Positions 1-6,307 of a DNA stretch of 7,401 nt are shown here, piece after piece. The position numbers were made by a program, and so were the translations under genes. The DNA is from Tissierellia bacterium (GTDB taxonomy: Bacteria; Bacillota; Clostridia; Tissierellales; Tepidimicrobiaceae). Below the pieces are notes generated by a model. That model made no database searches, was not told where the DNA came from, and saw only the letters and a program-made list of their open reading frames with translations. The stretch spans positions 1 to 7,401 of the forward strand of contig JAAYRM010000129.1 in NCBI GenBank assembly GCA_012518745.1, in the 5' to 3' direction. Position 1 is the stretch's first letter. Every line of letters starts with the position of its first letter.

Positions 1-1419
1 GCAATTGTTTTTATGAACTATAGGCCTTCCCTTTAGGTCGCCGATCGCCTGAGGGAGCACTGTATTGGTTGCCGATGCTAGATCCTCCAATATTGTAAAT
101 TGATCCTTCCCTTCTATATCCACACCTATTGACTCAGCCACCTTGGCCCCAAATTTAAAGGGGCTGGCCGTTGCCGATATCAGGGTCTTGGTATCATCCC
201 CTGTTTCCAACCTATATTTTCTATATACATTATAGGCCACAGCGGTATGTGGATCCATAAGATAGCCGCTTTCATCGAAGATATGCCTTATAGCCCCTCC
301 AACCTCCTCCTCCTTTGAATAATAGCCATGTAAGCCCCCCATATCCATGGGTTCAATTTTATAGAATCCATCCTTGGAGAGTTCAGCCATCTTCTCCCCT
401 ATCAGGTTAGCATCTTCTCCACTTAAATGGAATAGAAGCCTTTCCAAATTGCTAGATACCAGGATATCCATGGAAGGGGACGAGGTCAATATCAATTCCC
501 TTCTTGCATCATATATGCCGGTATTGATGAAATCCGAGAGTATATTGTTCTCATTGGAAGCAGATATCAATTTATCTATCGGGATGCCCATCTGCTTCCC
601 ATAGTAGGCGGCCAATATATTTCCAAAGTTCCCAGTCGGTACGATTACATTGATCTTCTCGCCCTTTTCAATCCTCCCCTGACTTCTCAATCTTAGATAG
701 CCGTAAAAATAGTATACTATTTGGGGAATCAATCTACCGATATTTATTGAATTAGCCGATGATAGTGTAAAGCCATTATCATCCATCATATTGATGAAGC
801 CCTCATCATTGAATAGCCTCTTAACCCCATCTTGTGCATCATCAAAATTCCCTTCTATCCCTATTACAAAGGTATTATCGCCCTTCTGCGTTAGCATCTG
901 TAACTTTTGAATCTCACTAACCCCATCCTCAGGATAGAATACCACTATCTTTATCCCTTTTACATTGGCAAAGCCCTCCAACGCGGCCTTACCGGTATCC
1001 CCCGAGGTCGCAGTCAGAATTACTATCTCGTTGTCCACATCTTGTATCCGCATCGCTTCCCTCAATAGGTATGGAAGGATTGATAATGCCATATCCTTGA
1101 AGGCTAGGGTAGGCCCGTGGAATAACTCTAGGAAATATATATCCTCAATATCCCTTACTGGTACTATCCCCTCTATGAACTTATCGTCGTAGGCCTTATC
1201 TATGCAATCCATAAGCACCTGAGGTTCAAAATCCGTAAGAAACCTATGCATTATCTCATATGCTATTTCCTTATAGTCCATACCTGCCATGCTTTCTATA
1301 TCTTCCACTTTTGGTAACTCTTCCGGGACGAACAATCCTCCATCCCTGGATATACCTCTTACTATTGCCTCGCTTGCCGCGATAGATATCCGTTTATCCC
1401 TTGTGCTTGTATACCTCAT
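1..1419 (-). CDS. thrC: Threonine synthase, 3' end beyond window
   Basis: Threonine synthase is the PLP enzyme that converts O-phosphohomoserine to threonine and phosphate, the last step of threonine biosynthesis, in the cytoplasm. The visible 473 codons show the family N-terminus (MRYTSTRD, then SRDGGLFVPEELP at about 24-36). The PLP lysine is K108 in HGPTLAFKDMAL. The motif TATSGDTGKAA lies at 136-146, the glycine-rich PLP-phosphate loop VPTGNFGNILAA at 260-271, and the C-terminal DPHTAVAY at 389-396. Reading is open to base 1, and the family is usually about 490-500 residues, so only some 20 residues should be missing. The ATG at 1419 is preceded by GGAGG with a 6-nt spacer. It starts 30 nt after the methyltransferase stop with no terminator between, so the two are probably co-transcribed. 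No T-box or leader attenuator is visible ahead of it. Confidence 0.96.
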   Translation of the reverse strand, partial: MRYTSTRDKRISIAASEAIVRGISRDGGLFVPEELPKVEDIESMAGMDYKEIAYEIMHRFLTDFEPQVLMDCIDKAYDDKFIEGIVPVRDIEDIYFLELFHGPTLAFKDMALSILPYLLREAMRIQDVDNEIVILTATSGDTGKAALEGFANVKGIKIVVFYPEDGVSEIQKLQMLTQKGDNTFVIGIEGNFDDAQDGVKRLFNDEGFINMMDDNGFTLSSANSINIGRLIPQIVYYFYGYLRLRSQGRIEKGEKINVIVPTGNFGNILAAYYGKQMGIPIDKLISASNENNILSDFINTGIYDARRELILTSSPSMDILVSSNLERLLFHLSGEDANLIGEKMAELSKDGFYKIEPMDMGGLHGYYSKEEEVGGAIRHIFDESGYLMDPHTAVAYNVYRKYRLETGDDTKTLISATASPFKFGAKVAESIGVDIEGKDQFTILEDLASATNTVLPQAIGDLKGRPIVHKNNC

Positions 1420-1449
1420 ATCCTGCCTCCAATCCAATTTTTATCGATA

Positions 1450-2064
1450 TTACGATATATCTTCCTCTTTTATCCGGTAGATCAAGAACTTTTCCTTATT
1501 ATCGTTAGCCTCTGGAACCCTTATCCTGTCTATCAATTTAAATGGCGTACTTTTTTTGAGAAATAGTTTGTATTCCGTAATTGGATAGTAGAGTATAATG
1601 TCAACGGTCCGCCTGTCCATCTTAATGGAATCCAGTATATTATTGACAACCCTCTTAAATATCTTGATTGAAAACGGGTTGAAAAAATAGAATTTATTAT
1701 CTATTGGCCTTATCTCATAATGTTCGGCAAGCCCATATTCAAATCGAATTGGGGCCTCTATATCCTGAAATCCATATATGTACGAGGCCCTATTATTGAG
1801 CACCTCATCGAATGTTGTATCATGAACTTCAACCCCTGTAACCGGTATCCTAAAATTATTATGGATATAGAAGGCTACTCGGCCCCTTCCACATCCGAAA
1901 TCTACTAGGCTATCATTCCCATTCAGCTTGTACCTTTTAAACAGTTCCTTCAACGCCATATATGGAGTCGATTCGCAGCGATTATAATCAGTTGAACCAT
2001 CCCTCCATTCCCTTATGCCGGTGGTTCTAATCCGAAGGGTTCTGTCGTAATCTCTTTCTATCAC
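1450..2064 (-). CDS. Class I SAM-dependent methyltransferase
   Basis: Small Rossmann-fold methyltransferase of unknown substrate, 204 residues from the GTG start chosen here. Motif I, the SAM-binding glycine loop, is VDFGCGRGR at about 54-62. An acidic residue after strand 2 (E79 in GVEVHD) fits the ribose-binding position. YFFNPFS at about 126-132 sits at the motif IV position, where N-P-F resembles the NPP[YF] of amino-group methyltransferases, but this does not fix the substrate. The N-terminal part (RIRTTGIREWRDGSTDYNRCESTPY) resembles uncharacterised Firmicutes methyltransferases that I cannot name. The start is the GTG at 2064 because AAAGGAAG lies 7 nt upstream of it; a TTG at 2082 would add six residues but has no ribosome binding site. 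thrC follows after 30 nt. No signal peptide or membrane segment is seen. Confidence 0.85.
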   Translation of the reverse strand: MIERDYDRTLRIRTTGIREWRDGSTDYNRCESTPYMALKELFKRYKLNGNDSLVDFGCGRGRVAFYIHNNFRIPVTGVEVHDTTFDEVLNNRASYIYGFQDIEAPIRFEYGLAEHYEIRPIDNKFYFFNPFSIKIFKRVVNNILDSIKMDRRTVDIILYYPITEYKLFLKKSTPFKLIDRIRVPEANDNKEKFLIYRIKEEDIS

Positions 2065-2065
2065 C

Positions 2066-2080
2066 TTATTTCTTCCTTTC
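2066..2080 (-). promoter_or_regulatory. Ribosome binding site deciding GTG start
   Basis: On the minus strand AAAGGAAG is followed by seven bases (AAATAAG) and then GTG at 2064, a standard Shine-Dalgarno spacing. The upstream in-frame TTG at 2082 overlaps this site and has only AT-rich sequence before it, so the shorter protein is favoured. Confidence 0.6.
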
Positions 2081-2104
2081 AAATTTAGATACTATATAAG
2101 CTCC

Positions 2105-2113
2105 ATTATACCA
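2105..2113 (-). promoter_or_regulatory. Extended -10 promoter for methyltransferase-thrC
   Basis: The minus strand reads TGGTATAAT, a perfect TATAAT -10 box with a TGn extension. Initiation about 7 nt downstream would give a leader of roughly 34 nt to the GTG at 2064. No good -35 hexamer is seen at 16-18 nt, which is tolerated with an extended -10. This would drive the methyltransferase and thrC. Confidence 0.5.
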
Positions 2114-2117
2114 TATT

Positions 2118-2139
2118 ATTTGCTCCATATAATGCAAAT
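2118..2139. promoter_or_regulatory. Possible operator (ATTTGC-N10-GCAAAT)
   Basis: A perfect 6-bp inverted repeat with a 10-bp spacer lies immediately upstream of the extended -10 of the methyltransferase promoter, in the -13 to -35 zone. Position and symmetry suit a repressor or activator site. The short arms and AT-rich context make chance possible, and no regulator is encoded in the window. Confidence 0.25.
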
Positions 2140-2207
2140 GGACATAATACCCTCATCCTCTATCTTATCCTGGCTATCTCTAATACATCAGATTAATTCA
2201 GTGTAAT

Positions 2208-2245
2208 ATATAAAGGTGCCTATGGAATCATAGGCACCTTTATAT
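2208..2245. terminator. Perfect 17-bp hairpin ending catalase gene
   Basis: Arms 2208-2224 and 2229-2245 are perfectly complementary over 17 bp with a GAAT loop; the core is AAAGGTGCCTATG paired with CATAGGCACCTTT. It abuts the catalase stop codon (2245-2247). The outer stem is A/T, so each RNA strand ends its 3' arm in UUUAUAU-like sequence, compatible with intrinsic termination in either direction. All genes here read leftward, so it probably terminates the catalase transcript and insulates the methyltransferase promoter. Confidence 0.7.
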
Positions 2246-4296
2246 TATTTCCTATTCCAGAAACGCTGCTGTGTAATTGCAGATATGAAATCCTCTCCAA
2301 AGTTGGGATTATCTTGAGCAAATATAACACCCTCTAGATTTTGGAATCCCTCAATATATGATTGTCCTGTAGTCGCCACGCCAATTGGTTTATGATGCTT
2401 ATAGGCCATTTCCACAAATTCTCTAATGTTTCTATCAAATTTTATCTGATCGTTCGAATTCCCTCCGACCACATAGATAGAATCGACTAGGACTGGATGG
2501 GTGGTAGAAAATATTTTCTCAACTTCAAGTTTTGTTCCGCTAGAGCTAGTTATTGCTCCTAATTGCTCGCCTATAATTTCATAAAATGCTCCATTTTGAT
2601 CCAATATATTTAAAGTGGATTTTACTTCCTCGTCATCAAATCCATTGCCAATTAATATTCCTACCTTTTGTGTATAACAACTATAAATGGTGTTTGCTTC
2701 GCTAAGGACTGGCGAGGTTTCATTTATTTCAACATTTGAATTCTTTGGTGGATTTACGCCTATATTATTAGCAATTTGACTTGCCATTTCCTTATCTACA
2801 TTTGCAAACATATCCACATTTTGTTGGCGAACGGATACATCTTTCACTTTGCCAAGATGATAGCTAAATGTCTCAATAAGGTGATTTTTCTCTATACCTG
2901 ACATGCTATTCCAAAACAGCCTTGATTGGGAGAAATAATCCGTAAAGGAATCACTAGGAACTTCCCTCGTAAAATGACCTTCTACCTCTTCTGGGAAATG
3001 CGCATATCCGCCTTCCTCTATTGAGGATACCTCTGGGGTATTTCCAGCTAAGGAGTTATCATTGTAGTTAACATCACCAATATCAATTCTATATTTAGAA
3101 AACCCATCCCTATTGTTATAGTTGGTCTCTACGATAGGATTGTTAATCGGTATCTCCTCAATATTCTCCGTGCCAAGTCTGTGATAATTTGTATCCCTAT
3201 ATGCAAAGGCCCTACCTTGTAAAACAGGGTCATTGGAAAAATTGATCCCCGGAACCAAATTAGAAGGATCGAAGACCGATTGCTCTTCTTCTGCAAAGGC
3301 ATTTTGAACTAATCTATTAAGGGTCATCTTCCCGATAATCTCAACAGGAACTACTTCCTCTGGCCATAATTTTGTTGGATCTAAAATATCGAAATCATAT
3401 TTGAACTCATCTTCCTCGGGAATCATCTGCACACCCCAATCATATTCCGGATATGCTTTTTTCTCGATAGCCTCAATCATATCATGGCGGTGGAAGTCTG
3501 GATCAACACCTCCTATAATCAGGGTTTCATCTAATAATAATGAATGCACCCCGAGTTTGGGTTTCCACACAAATTTAACGAAGGTGGATTTTCCTTCCTC
3601 ATTTATAAATCTAAAGGTATTTACCGGATACCCCTCCATCATCCTCCAGCTTCTTGAACGTCCTCTCCCAGACATCAACCACATGACAAAATGGGTAGAT
3701 TCTGGTTGGTTGGCGACATAGTCCCAAAAATTATCATGAGCACAAGCGGCCTGAGGAACATCTGTCACTGGGTTGGGTTTGACCGCATGGACTAAGTCAA
3801 CAAATTTCATAGCATCAGCCATAACAAATGGTGCAAAGGAGAGTGCCAAATTATCATAGTTTCCTTCTTCAGTATAGAATTTAGTTGCAAATCCACGTAA
3901 ATCTATAGCTGTATCCTTAGAACCCTTACTCCCTATAAATGTTGAAAACCTAACAAACACAGGGGTTTCAATCCCGGGTTCCTGTAAAAAACCGGCCTTT
4001 GTATATTCTTTCATCGATTTGGTAGATTCAAATACACCGTGAACCCCAAATCCCCTCGCATGAACCACCTTTTCTGGAATTCGTTCCCTGTGGAACTGTG
4101 ATTGTTTTCTATAGAAGTGAAAGTCTTGAAAAAGCCTAGGCCCCCTCTTTCCTGCCCTTAAGGACCAATCATTATTCGATACCTTCATTCCAGCAGTGGT
4201 GGTCATTTTTTTCCCCGGCCCATGATTTTCACTGTAGTGTTTCTCCAATTGTTTTTCTTTACTATTAGCATCTGTAGGTTTATTCATATCGGCCAT
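2245..4296 (-). CDS. Large-subunit (clade II-like) catalase-family heme protein
   Basis: Member of the large-subunit heme catalase family (HPII/KatE type), 683 residues, normally disproportionating H2O2 in the cytoplasm. Residues 30-400 form the heme core, about 440-510 the helical region, and about 543-683 the DJ-1/PfpI-like C-terminal domain; that domain has GGNSN at 611-615 and no nucleophile Cys there. Retained are distal His79 (VVHARG), R116 and S118 (VRFST), D148, F157, F165, proximal Tyr366 with R362 (GRAFAYRDT), and R373. Departures are several. The canonical G-N-N with the catalytic Asn is A151-L152-S153, the heme-propionate Arg before VVHA is K76, the GxHTF His is N226, and SDRGIPRS is SGRGRSRS. 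D343 replaces the His of HPII that cross-links to Tyr. Family membership is certain, but full catalase activity is doubtful. AAGGAG lies 8 nt before the ATG. A hairpin follows directly. Isoleucine codons look less AUA-biased than in thrC, a slight hint of separate origin. Confidence 0.95.
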   Translation of the reverse strand: MADMNKPTDANSKEKQLEKHYSENHGPGKKMTTTAGMKVSNNDWSLRAGKRGPRLFQDFHFYRKQSQFHRERIPEKVVHARGFGVHGVFESTKSMKEYTKAGFLQEPGIETPVFVRFSTFIGSKGSKDTAIDLRGFATKFYTEEGNYDNLALSFAPFVMADAMKFVDLVHAVKPNPVTDVPQAACAHDNFWDYVANQPESTHFVMWLMSGRGRSRSWRMMEGYPVNTFRFINEEGKSTFVKFVWKPKLGVHSLLLDETLIIGGVDPDFHRHDMIEAIEKKAYPEYDWGVQMIPEEDEFKYDFDILDPTKLWPEEVVPVEIIGKMTLNRLVQNAFAEEEQSVFDPSNLVPGINFSNDPVLQGRAFAYRDTNYHRLGTENIEEIPINNPIVETNYNNRDGFSKYRIDIGDVNYNDNSLAGNTPEVSSIEEGGYAHFPEEVEGHFTREVPSDSFTDYFSQSRLFWNSMSGIEKNHLIETFSYHLGKVKDVSVRQQNVDMFANVDKEMASQIANNIGVNPPKNSNVEINETSPVLSEANTIYSCYTQKVGILIGNGFDDEEVKSTLNILDQNGAFYEIIGEQLGAITSSSGTKLEVEKIFSTTHPVLVDSIYVVGGNSNDQIKFDRNIREFVEMAYKHHKPIGVATTGQSYIEGFQNLEGVIFAQDNPNFGEDFISAITQQRFWNRK

Positions 4297-4311
4297 TCGA
4301 TTAACTCCTTT

Positions 4312-4410
4312 TTAATTTATTTCCATCCAATTGGATTCCTTGTTTAAATATTTAGTTAGTTCTTCGCCCTTCATGCCTTCCCCATACCATCTCCAAATTA
4401 ATATGTTCAA
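4312..4410 (-). CDS. Possible small ORF upstream of catalase gene
   Basis: The gap upstream of the catalase gene holds an open frame on the same strand. From a TTG at 4410 it encodes 32 residues (beginning NILIWRWYGEGMKGEEL after the start). From the internal ATG at 4374 it encodes 20 residues (MKGEELTKYL, ending NWMEIN). AGGAAAG lies just before the TTG and GGGGAAGG before the ATG. The TAA stop ends 15 nt before the catalase ATG and runs into the catalase AAGGAG site, a layout that suits translational coupling. The composition looks protein-like (Lys/Glu-rich with Trp) and is not a run of rare or regulatory codons. I recognise no family. It could be a leader peptide, a small protein, the remnant of a longer gene, or chance. 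Confidence 0.3.
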   Translation of the reverse strand: MNILIWRWYGEGMKGEELTKYLNKESNWMEIN

Positions 4411-4440
4411 ACTTTCCTATATTATTCGATAAAGACGATA

Positions 4441-4475
4441 ATAAGGATATACGCGGTTAAGCTGTATATCCTTAT
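4441..4475 (-). terminator. Hairpin downstream of DUF6483-like gene
   Basis: Arms 4441-4452 and 4464-4475 are a perfect 12-bp inverted repeat (ATAAGGATATAC with GTATATCCTTAT) around an 11-base loop, starting 10 nt after the stop at 4486. The minus-strand 3' side continues into TATCGTCTTTATCG, which is U-rich but not a clean U tract. Likely an intrinsic terminator separating this gene from the catalase region. Confidence 0.55.
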
Positions 4476-4485
4476 CATTGTGGTT

Positions 4486-4857
4486 TTATATATCGTATAT
4501 TGTTATACCAGCTTTGCTGGCTATATCTCTTAAGCCTTCCTCAATTTCCTTTCTGGAAAAGTTGTTTTCTTTTAAAAACTCATCGTCTAAATTGTTCAGC
4601 CTTTGGTAAAAATCTATTGCTACCATCATCTGTCTAGTATCCTTGGGGTTAAATTTCTCAAAGAGTAAATCCTCAGCTTCATTTATCTTTCCCTCAGATA
4701 ATAAAGCTAATAACTTTCTATGTAATCTATCGCTTTGTATATGTTCTCCACCTTTCGACAATCCATATACAGCGATATCCTTTCCAAAGATAATCTTTGA
4801 TAGGAACCTGATTAAATTGGTTATAGTCCTCATAATATAATCTTGTTCATACATCAT
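4486..4857 (-). CDS. DUF6483-like hypothetical protein
   Basis: Small soluble, probably all-helical protein of about 123 residues with no known function. It begins MMYEQDYIMRTITNLIRFL, runs through FGKDI and LLSEGKINEAEDLLFEKF (about 53-70), then DFYQRLNNLDDEFLKENNFS, and ends in a predicted amphipathic helix (RKEIEEGLRDIASKAG). This pattern matches my memory of the DUF6483 family common in clostridia; the assignment is from recognition, not a search. The KINEAEDLLFEK stretch looks like a TPR-like helix hairpin. The start is uncertain. In-frame GTG 4866, TTG 4863, ATG 4857 and ATG 4854 all exist; GGAAG upstream is best spaced for the TTG, but family members usually begin near the ATG pair. 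There are no membrane segments or cysteines. It lies 98 nt behind fic with its own plausible promoter. Confidence 0.75.
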   Translation of the reverse strand: MMYEQDYIMRTITNLIRFLSKIIFGKDIAVYGLSKGGEHIQSDRLHRKLLALLSEGKINEAEDLLFEKFNPKDTRQMMVAIDFYQRLNNLDDEFLKENNFSRKEIEEGLRDIASKAGITIYDI

Positions 4858-4897
4858 ATCCAACACCGACTTCCATATACTTAATGGTTTGCAAGCT

Positions 4898-4926
4898 AGT
4901 ATAACCCCTGAACAAGATAATATCAG
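4898..4926 (-). promoter_or_regulatory. Sigma-A-like promoter for DUF6483-like gene
   Basis: On the minus strand CTGATA (4926-4921, 4 of 6 matches to TTGACA) is followed by a 17-bp spacer and TATACT (4903-4898, 5 of 6 matches to TATAAT). The predicted start near 4891 would leave a leader of about 25-34 nt. It lies just after the fic stop, so the gene may be transcribed alone as well as by readthrough. Confidence 0.45.
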
Positions 4927-4955
4927 TAGATTACTTGTGCAACAATCCGCTCATG

Positions 4956-5711
4956 CTAGTTAATTTCAGGGCTATTTGCTACTTCCAAAATCTTAATATA
5001 ACTCGTTAACTCTTCTTCCACGTAGTCCTTAATCATTTCAGTTAACATTCGGGGATTGGATTTATTTAAATGAAAATCTACAAAACTATTATAATATCTT
5101 TTTCTATCCTTAAACTTGATATTAATAGGAGGATATCCTTCTTTCATAAGTTCAAAATTCATAATTAAACGTCCAGTCCTACCATTGCCATCTACGAAGG
5201 GATGTATGGATTCAAATTGTAGATGAAATAATGCAGTCCTTTCAATAATATGTTTTTCTTCCATTTCTTCATTGTATTTATTGATTAATTGTTCCATTAA
5301 TCCTGGCACCAGATACGGTTGAGGTGGTTTATGCGCTACCCCTAAAATAGTTACCGGTATACGTCTATATTTTCCCCTCTCCCGGGGCTTATCCATTAAA
5401 ACTATACTATAAACATCCCTTATAATATTTTCTGACAAGGACATTTCCTGTTTAACCAATTCTTCTATATAAAAAAATGCTTCCCTGTGCCCAATTGCTT
5501 CTAGATGTTCTTTCAATGGTTTTTTATCTATGGTAATCCCTTCCTGTAAAACAAGTGCTGTTTCCTGCAATGTAAGGGTATTACCTTCTATTGCATTAGA
5601 GTTATAGGTAAAATCTATTAAAAACTCATCTCTGAGCCTTCTAATTTCACCTTCTGCAAGAGGCCGATATTCGTTAAGTTTTCCTAATAATTCATCAAGT
5701 TTTTGAAACAT
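4956..5711 (-). CDS. Fic-domain protein, class II (self-inhibited AMPylator)
   Basis: Fic enzymes usually transfer AMP from ATP to a hydroxyl side chain of a target protein; the target is unknown here. The complete active-site motif HPFVDGNGRTGR lies at 170-181, with catalytic H170, acidic D174 and the anion-binding GNGR. The flap that positions targets is GKYRRIPVTILGVAHKPP at 113-130. An N-terminal inhibitory helix is visible as S38-NAI-E42-G43, fitting (S/T)xxxE(G/N), so this is class II with the inhibitor in the same chain and no partner antitoxin needed. At 251 residues it lacks the C-terminal winged-helix domain of longer Fic proteins, though helices follow to about 245. The ATG is preceded by GAGGGG with a 5-nt spacer. 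No signal peptide is present, so it acts in the cytoplasm. It may be a housekeeping regulator or a horizontally acquired gene. Confidence 0.95.
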   Translation of the reverse strand: MFQKLDELLGKLNEYRPLAEGEIRRLRDEFLIDFTYNSNAIEGNTLTLQETALVLQEGITIDKKPLKEHLEAIGHREAFFYIEELVKQEMSLSENIIRDVYSIVLMDKPRERGKYRRIPVTILGVAHKPPQPYLVPGLMEQLINKYNEEMEEKHIIERTALFHLQFESIHPFVDGNGRTGRLIMNFELMKEGYPPINIKFKDRKRYYNSFVDFHLNKSNPRMLTEMIKDYVEEELTSYIKILEVANSPEIN

Positions 5712-5748
5712 TTTATCCCCTCATTTTTTATAATAATTAAGTATGTCT

Positions 5749-5757
5749 ATTATAACA
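5749..5757 (-). promoter_or_regulatory. Extended -10 promoter for fic
   Basis: The minus strand reads TGTTATAAT, a consensus -10 with the TGn extension, in the gap between rlmH and fic. Initiation near 5742 gives a leader of about 31 nt. The hexamer at 17 bp (TAATCT) is a poor -35. No terminator hairpin separates rlmH from fic, so readthrough is also possible. Confidence 0.5.
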
Positions 5758-5794
5758 TAAATTGCCAGTTCAGATTATCTTTAATTGTTTTGCC

Positions 5795-6274
5795 CTACTT
5801 ATGATACGGTTCCCCCCTCATAATTTTAAATCCTCTATATATCTGTTCTAGTAGCATCATTCTCATCAATTGATGGGGAAAGGTCATCTTTGAAAAGGAT
5901 AGCCTGAAATTACTTCTATCCATTACCTCCTGGGAGAGCCCAATCGAACCTCCTATTATAAAGGTTATATGATTTATTCCATCGATCATCAGCTGATCCA
6001 TTCTTTCTGATAACTCCTCGGAGGATAATTGCTTTCCATCTATAACTAGGGATATTACATATGATTTAGGTGGAATCTTGGATAATATCCTTTGCCCCTC
6101 TTTTCCCCTTATAATATCCATTTCTCTCCGCCCTAAATTATCAGGTGTCTTCTCATCTGCTACTTCCAATATCTTGAGGTTGCAATACCTAGATAGCCGT
6201 TTTGAGTATTCTTTCAATCCTTCTACCATATACTTTTCCTTCATCTTCCCAACTGCGATAATCGTTATATTCAT
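5795..6274 (-). CDS. rlmH: 23S rRNA (pseudouridine-1915-N3) methyltransferase
   Basis: RlmH is a SPOUT-fold methyltransferase that uses SAM to make N3-methylpseudouridine at position 1915 in helix 69 of 23S rRNA, on assembled 70S ribosomes. At 159 residues it has the usual family length. The N-terminus MNITIIAVGKMKEKY and the knot region match closely. FIIGGSIGL at 105-113 is the SAM-binding loop, LSFSKMTFPHQLMR at 125-138 follows, and the strictly conserved tail YRGFKIMRGEPYHK occupies 146-159, ending in the expected Tyr-His-Lys. The enzyme works as a homodimer in the family. The ATG at 6274 has GGGGGA about 9 nt upstream. It sits between rubrerythrin and fic with its own promoter-like element. 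Nothing is broken or missing. Confidence 0.97.
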   Translation of the reverse strand: MNITIIAVGKMKEKYMVEGLKEYSKRLSRYCNLKILEVADEKTPDNLGRREMDIIRGKEGQRILSKIPPKSYVISLVIDGKQLSSEELSERMDQLMIDGINHITFIIGGSIGLSQEVMDRSNFRLSFSKMTFPHQLMRMMLLEQIYRGFKIMRGEPYHK

Positions 6275-6307
6275 TATTATAATCCCCCAATTCGTTATAT
6301 AGAGTTT

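Noticed and set aside
374..1480. Plus-strand open frames at 374-604, 965-1192 and 1289-1480.
   Set aside because: They lie antisense to thrC, which has complete family motifs throughout. Their translations are low-complexity Ser/Ile/Leu-rich shadows without convincing starts.
1720..1908. Plus-strand open frame of 62 codons.
   Set aside because: Antisense to the methyltransferase, including its SAM motif; no family resemblance.
3401..3721. Plus-strand open frame of 106 codons.
   Set aside because: Antisense to the catalase core; a mirror of conserved catalase codons.
3814..3852. A pair of compensating frameshifts causing the divergent A-L-S-F-A-P segment of the catalase.
   Set aside because: Translating the other two frames of this stretch gives no G-N-N-T-P-like sequence, and the segment length matches the canonical one exactly.
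4643..4840. Plus-strand open frame of 65 codons.
   Set aside because: Antisense to the DUF6483-like gene, with no family resemblance.
4867..4955. Terminator between fic and the DUF6483-like gene.
   Set aside because: There is only an imperfect CAAG(A)TAAT/ATTACTTG pairing with no U-tract. The repeated GCTAGT is a short direct repeat without structure.
5712..5724. Four-codon mini ORF (ATG AGG GGA TAA) just before fic.
   Set aside because: It is formed by the fic ribosome binding site itself and has no site of its own; probably coincidence.
6078..6302. Plus-strand open frame of 74 codons.
   Set aside because: Antisense to rlmH. The hydrophobic tail is a by-product of the AT-rich rlmH start region.
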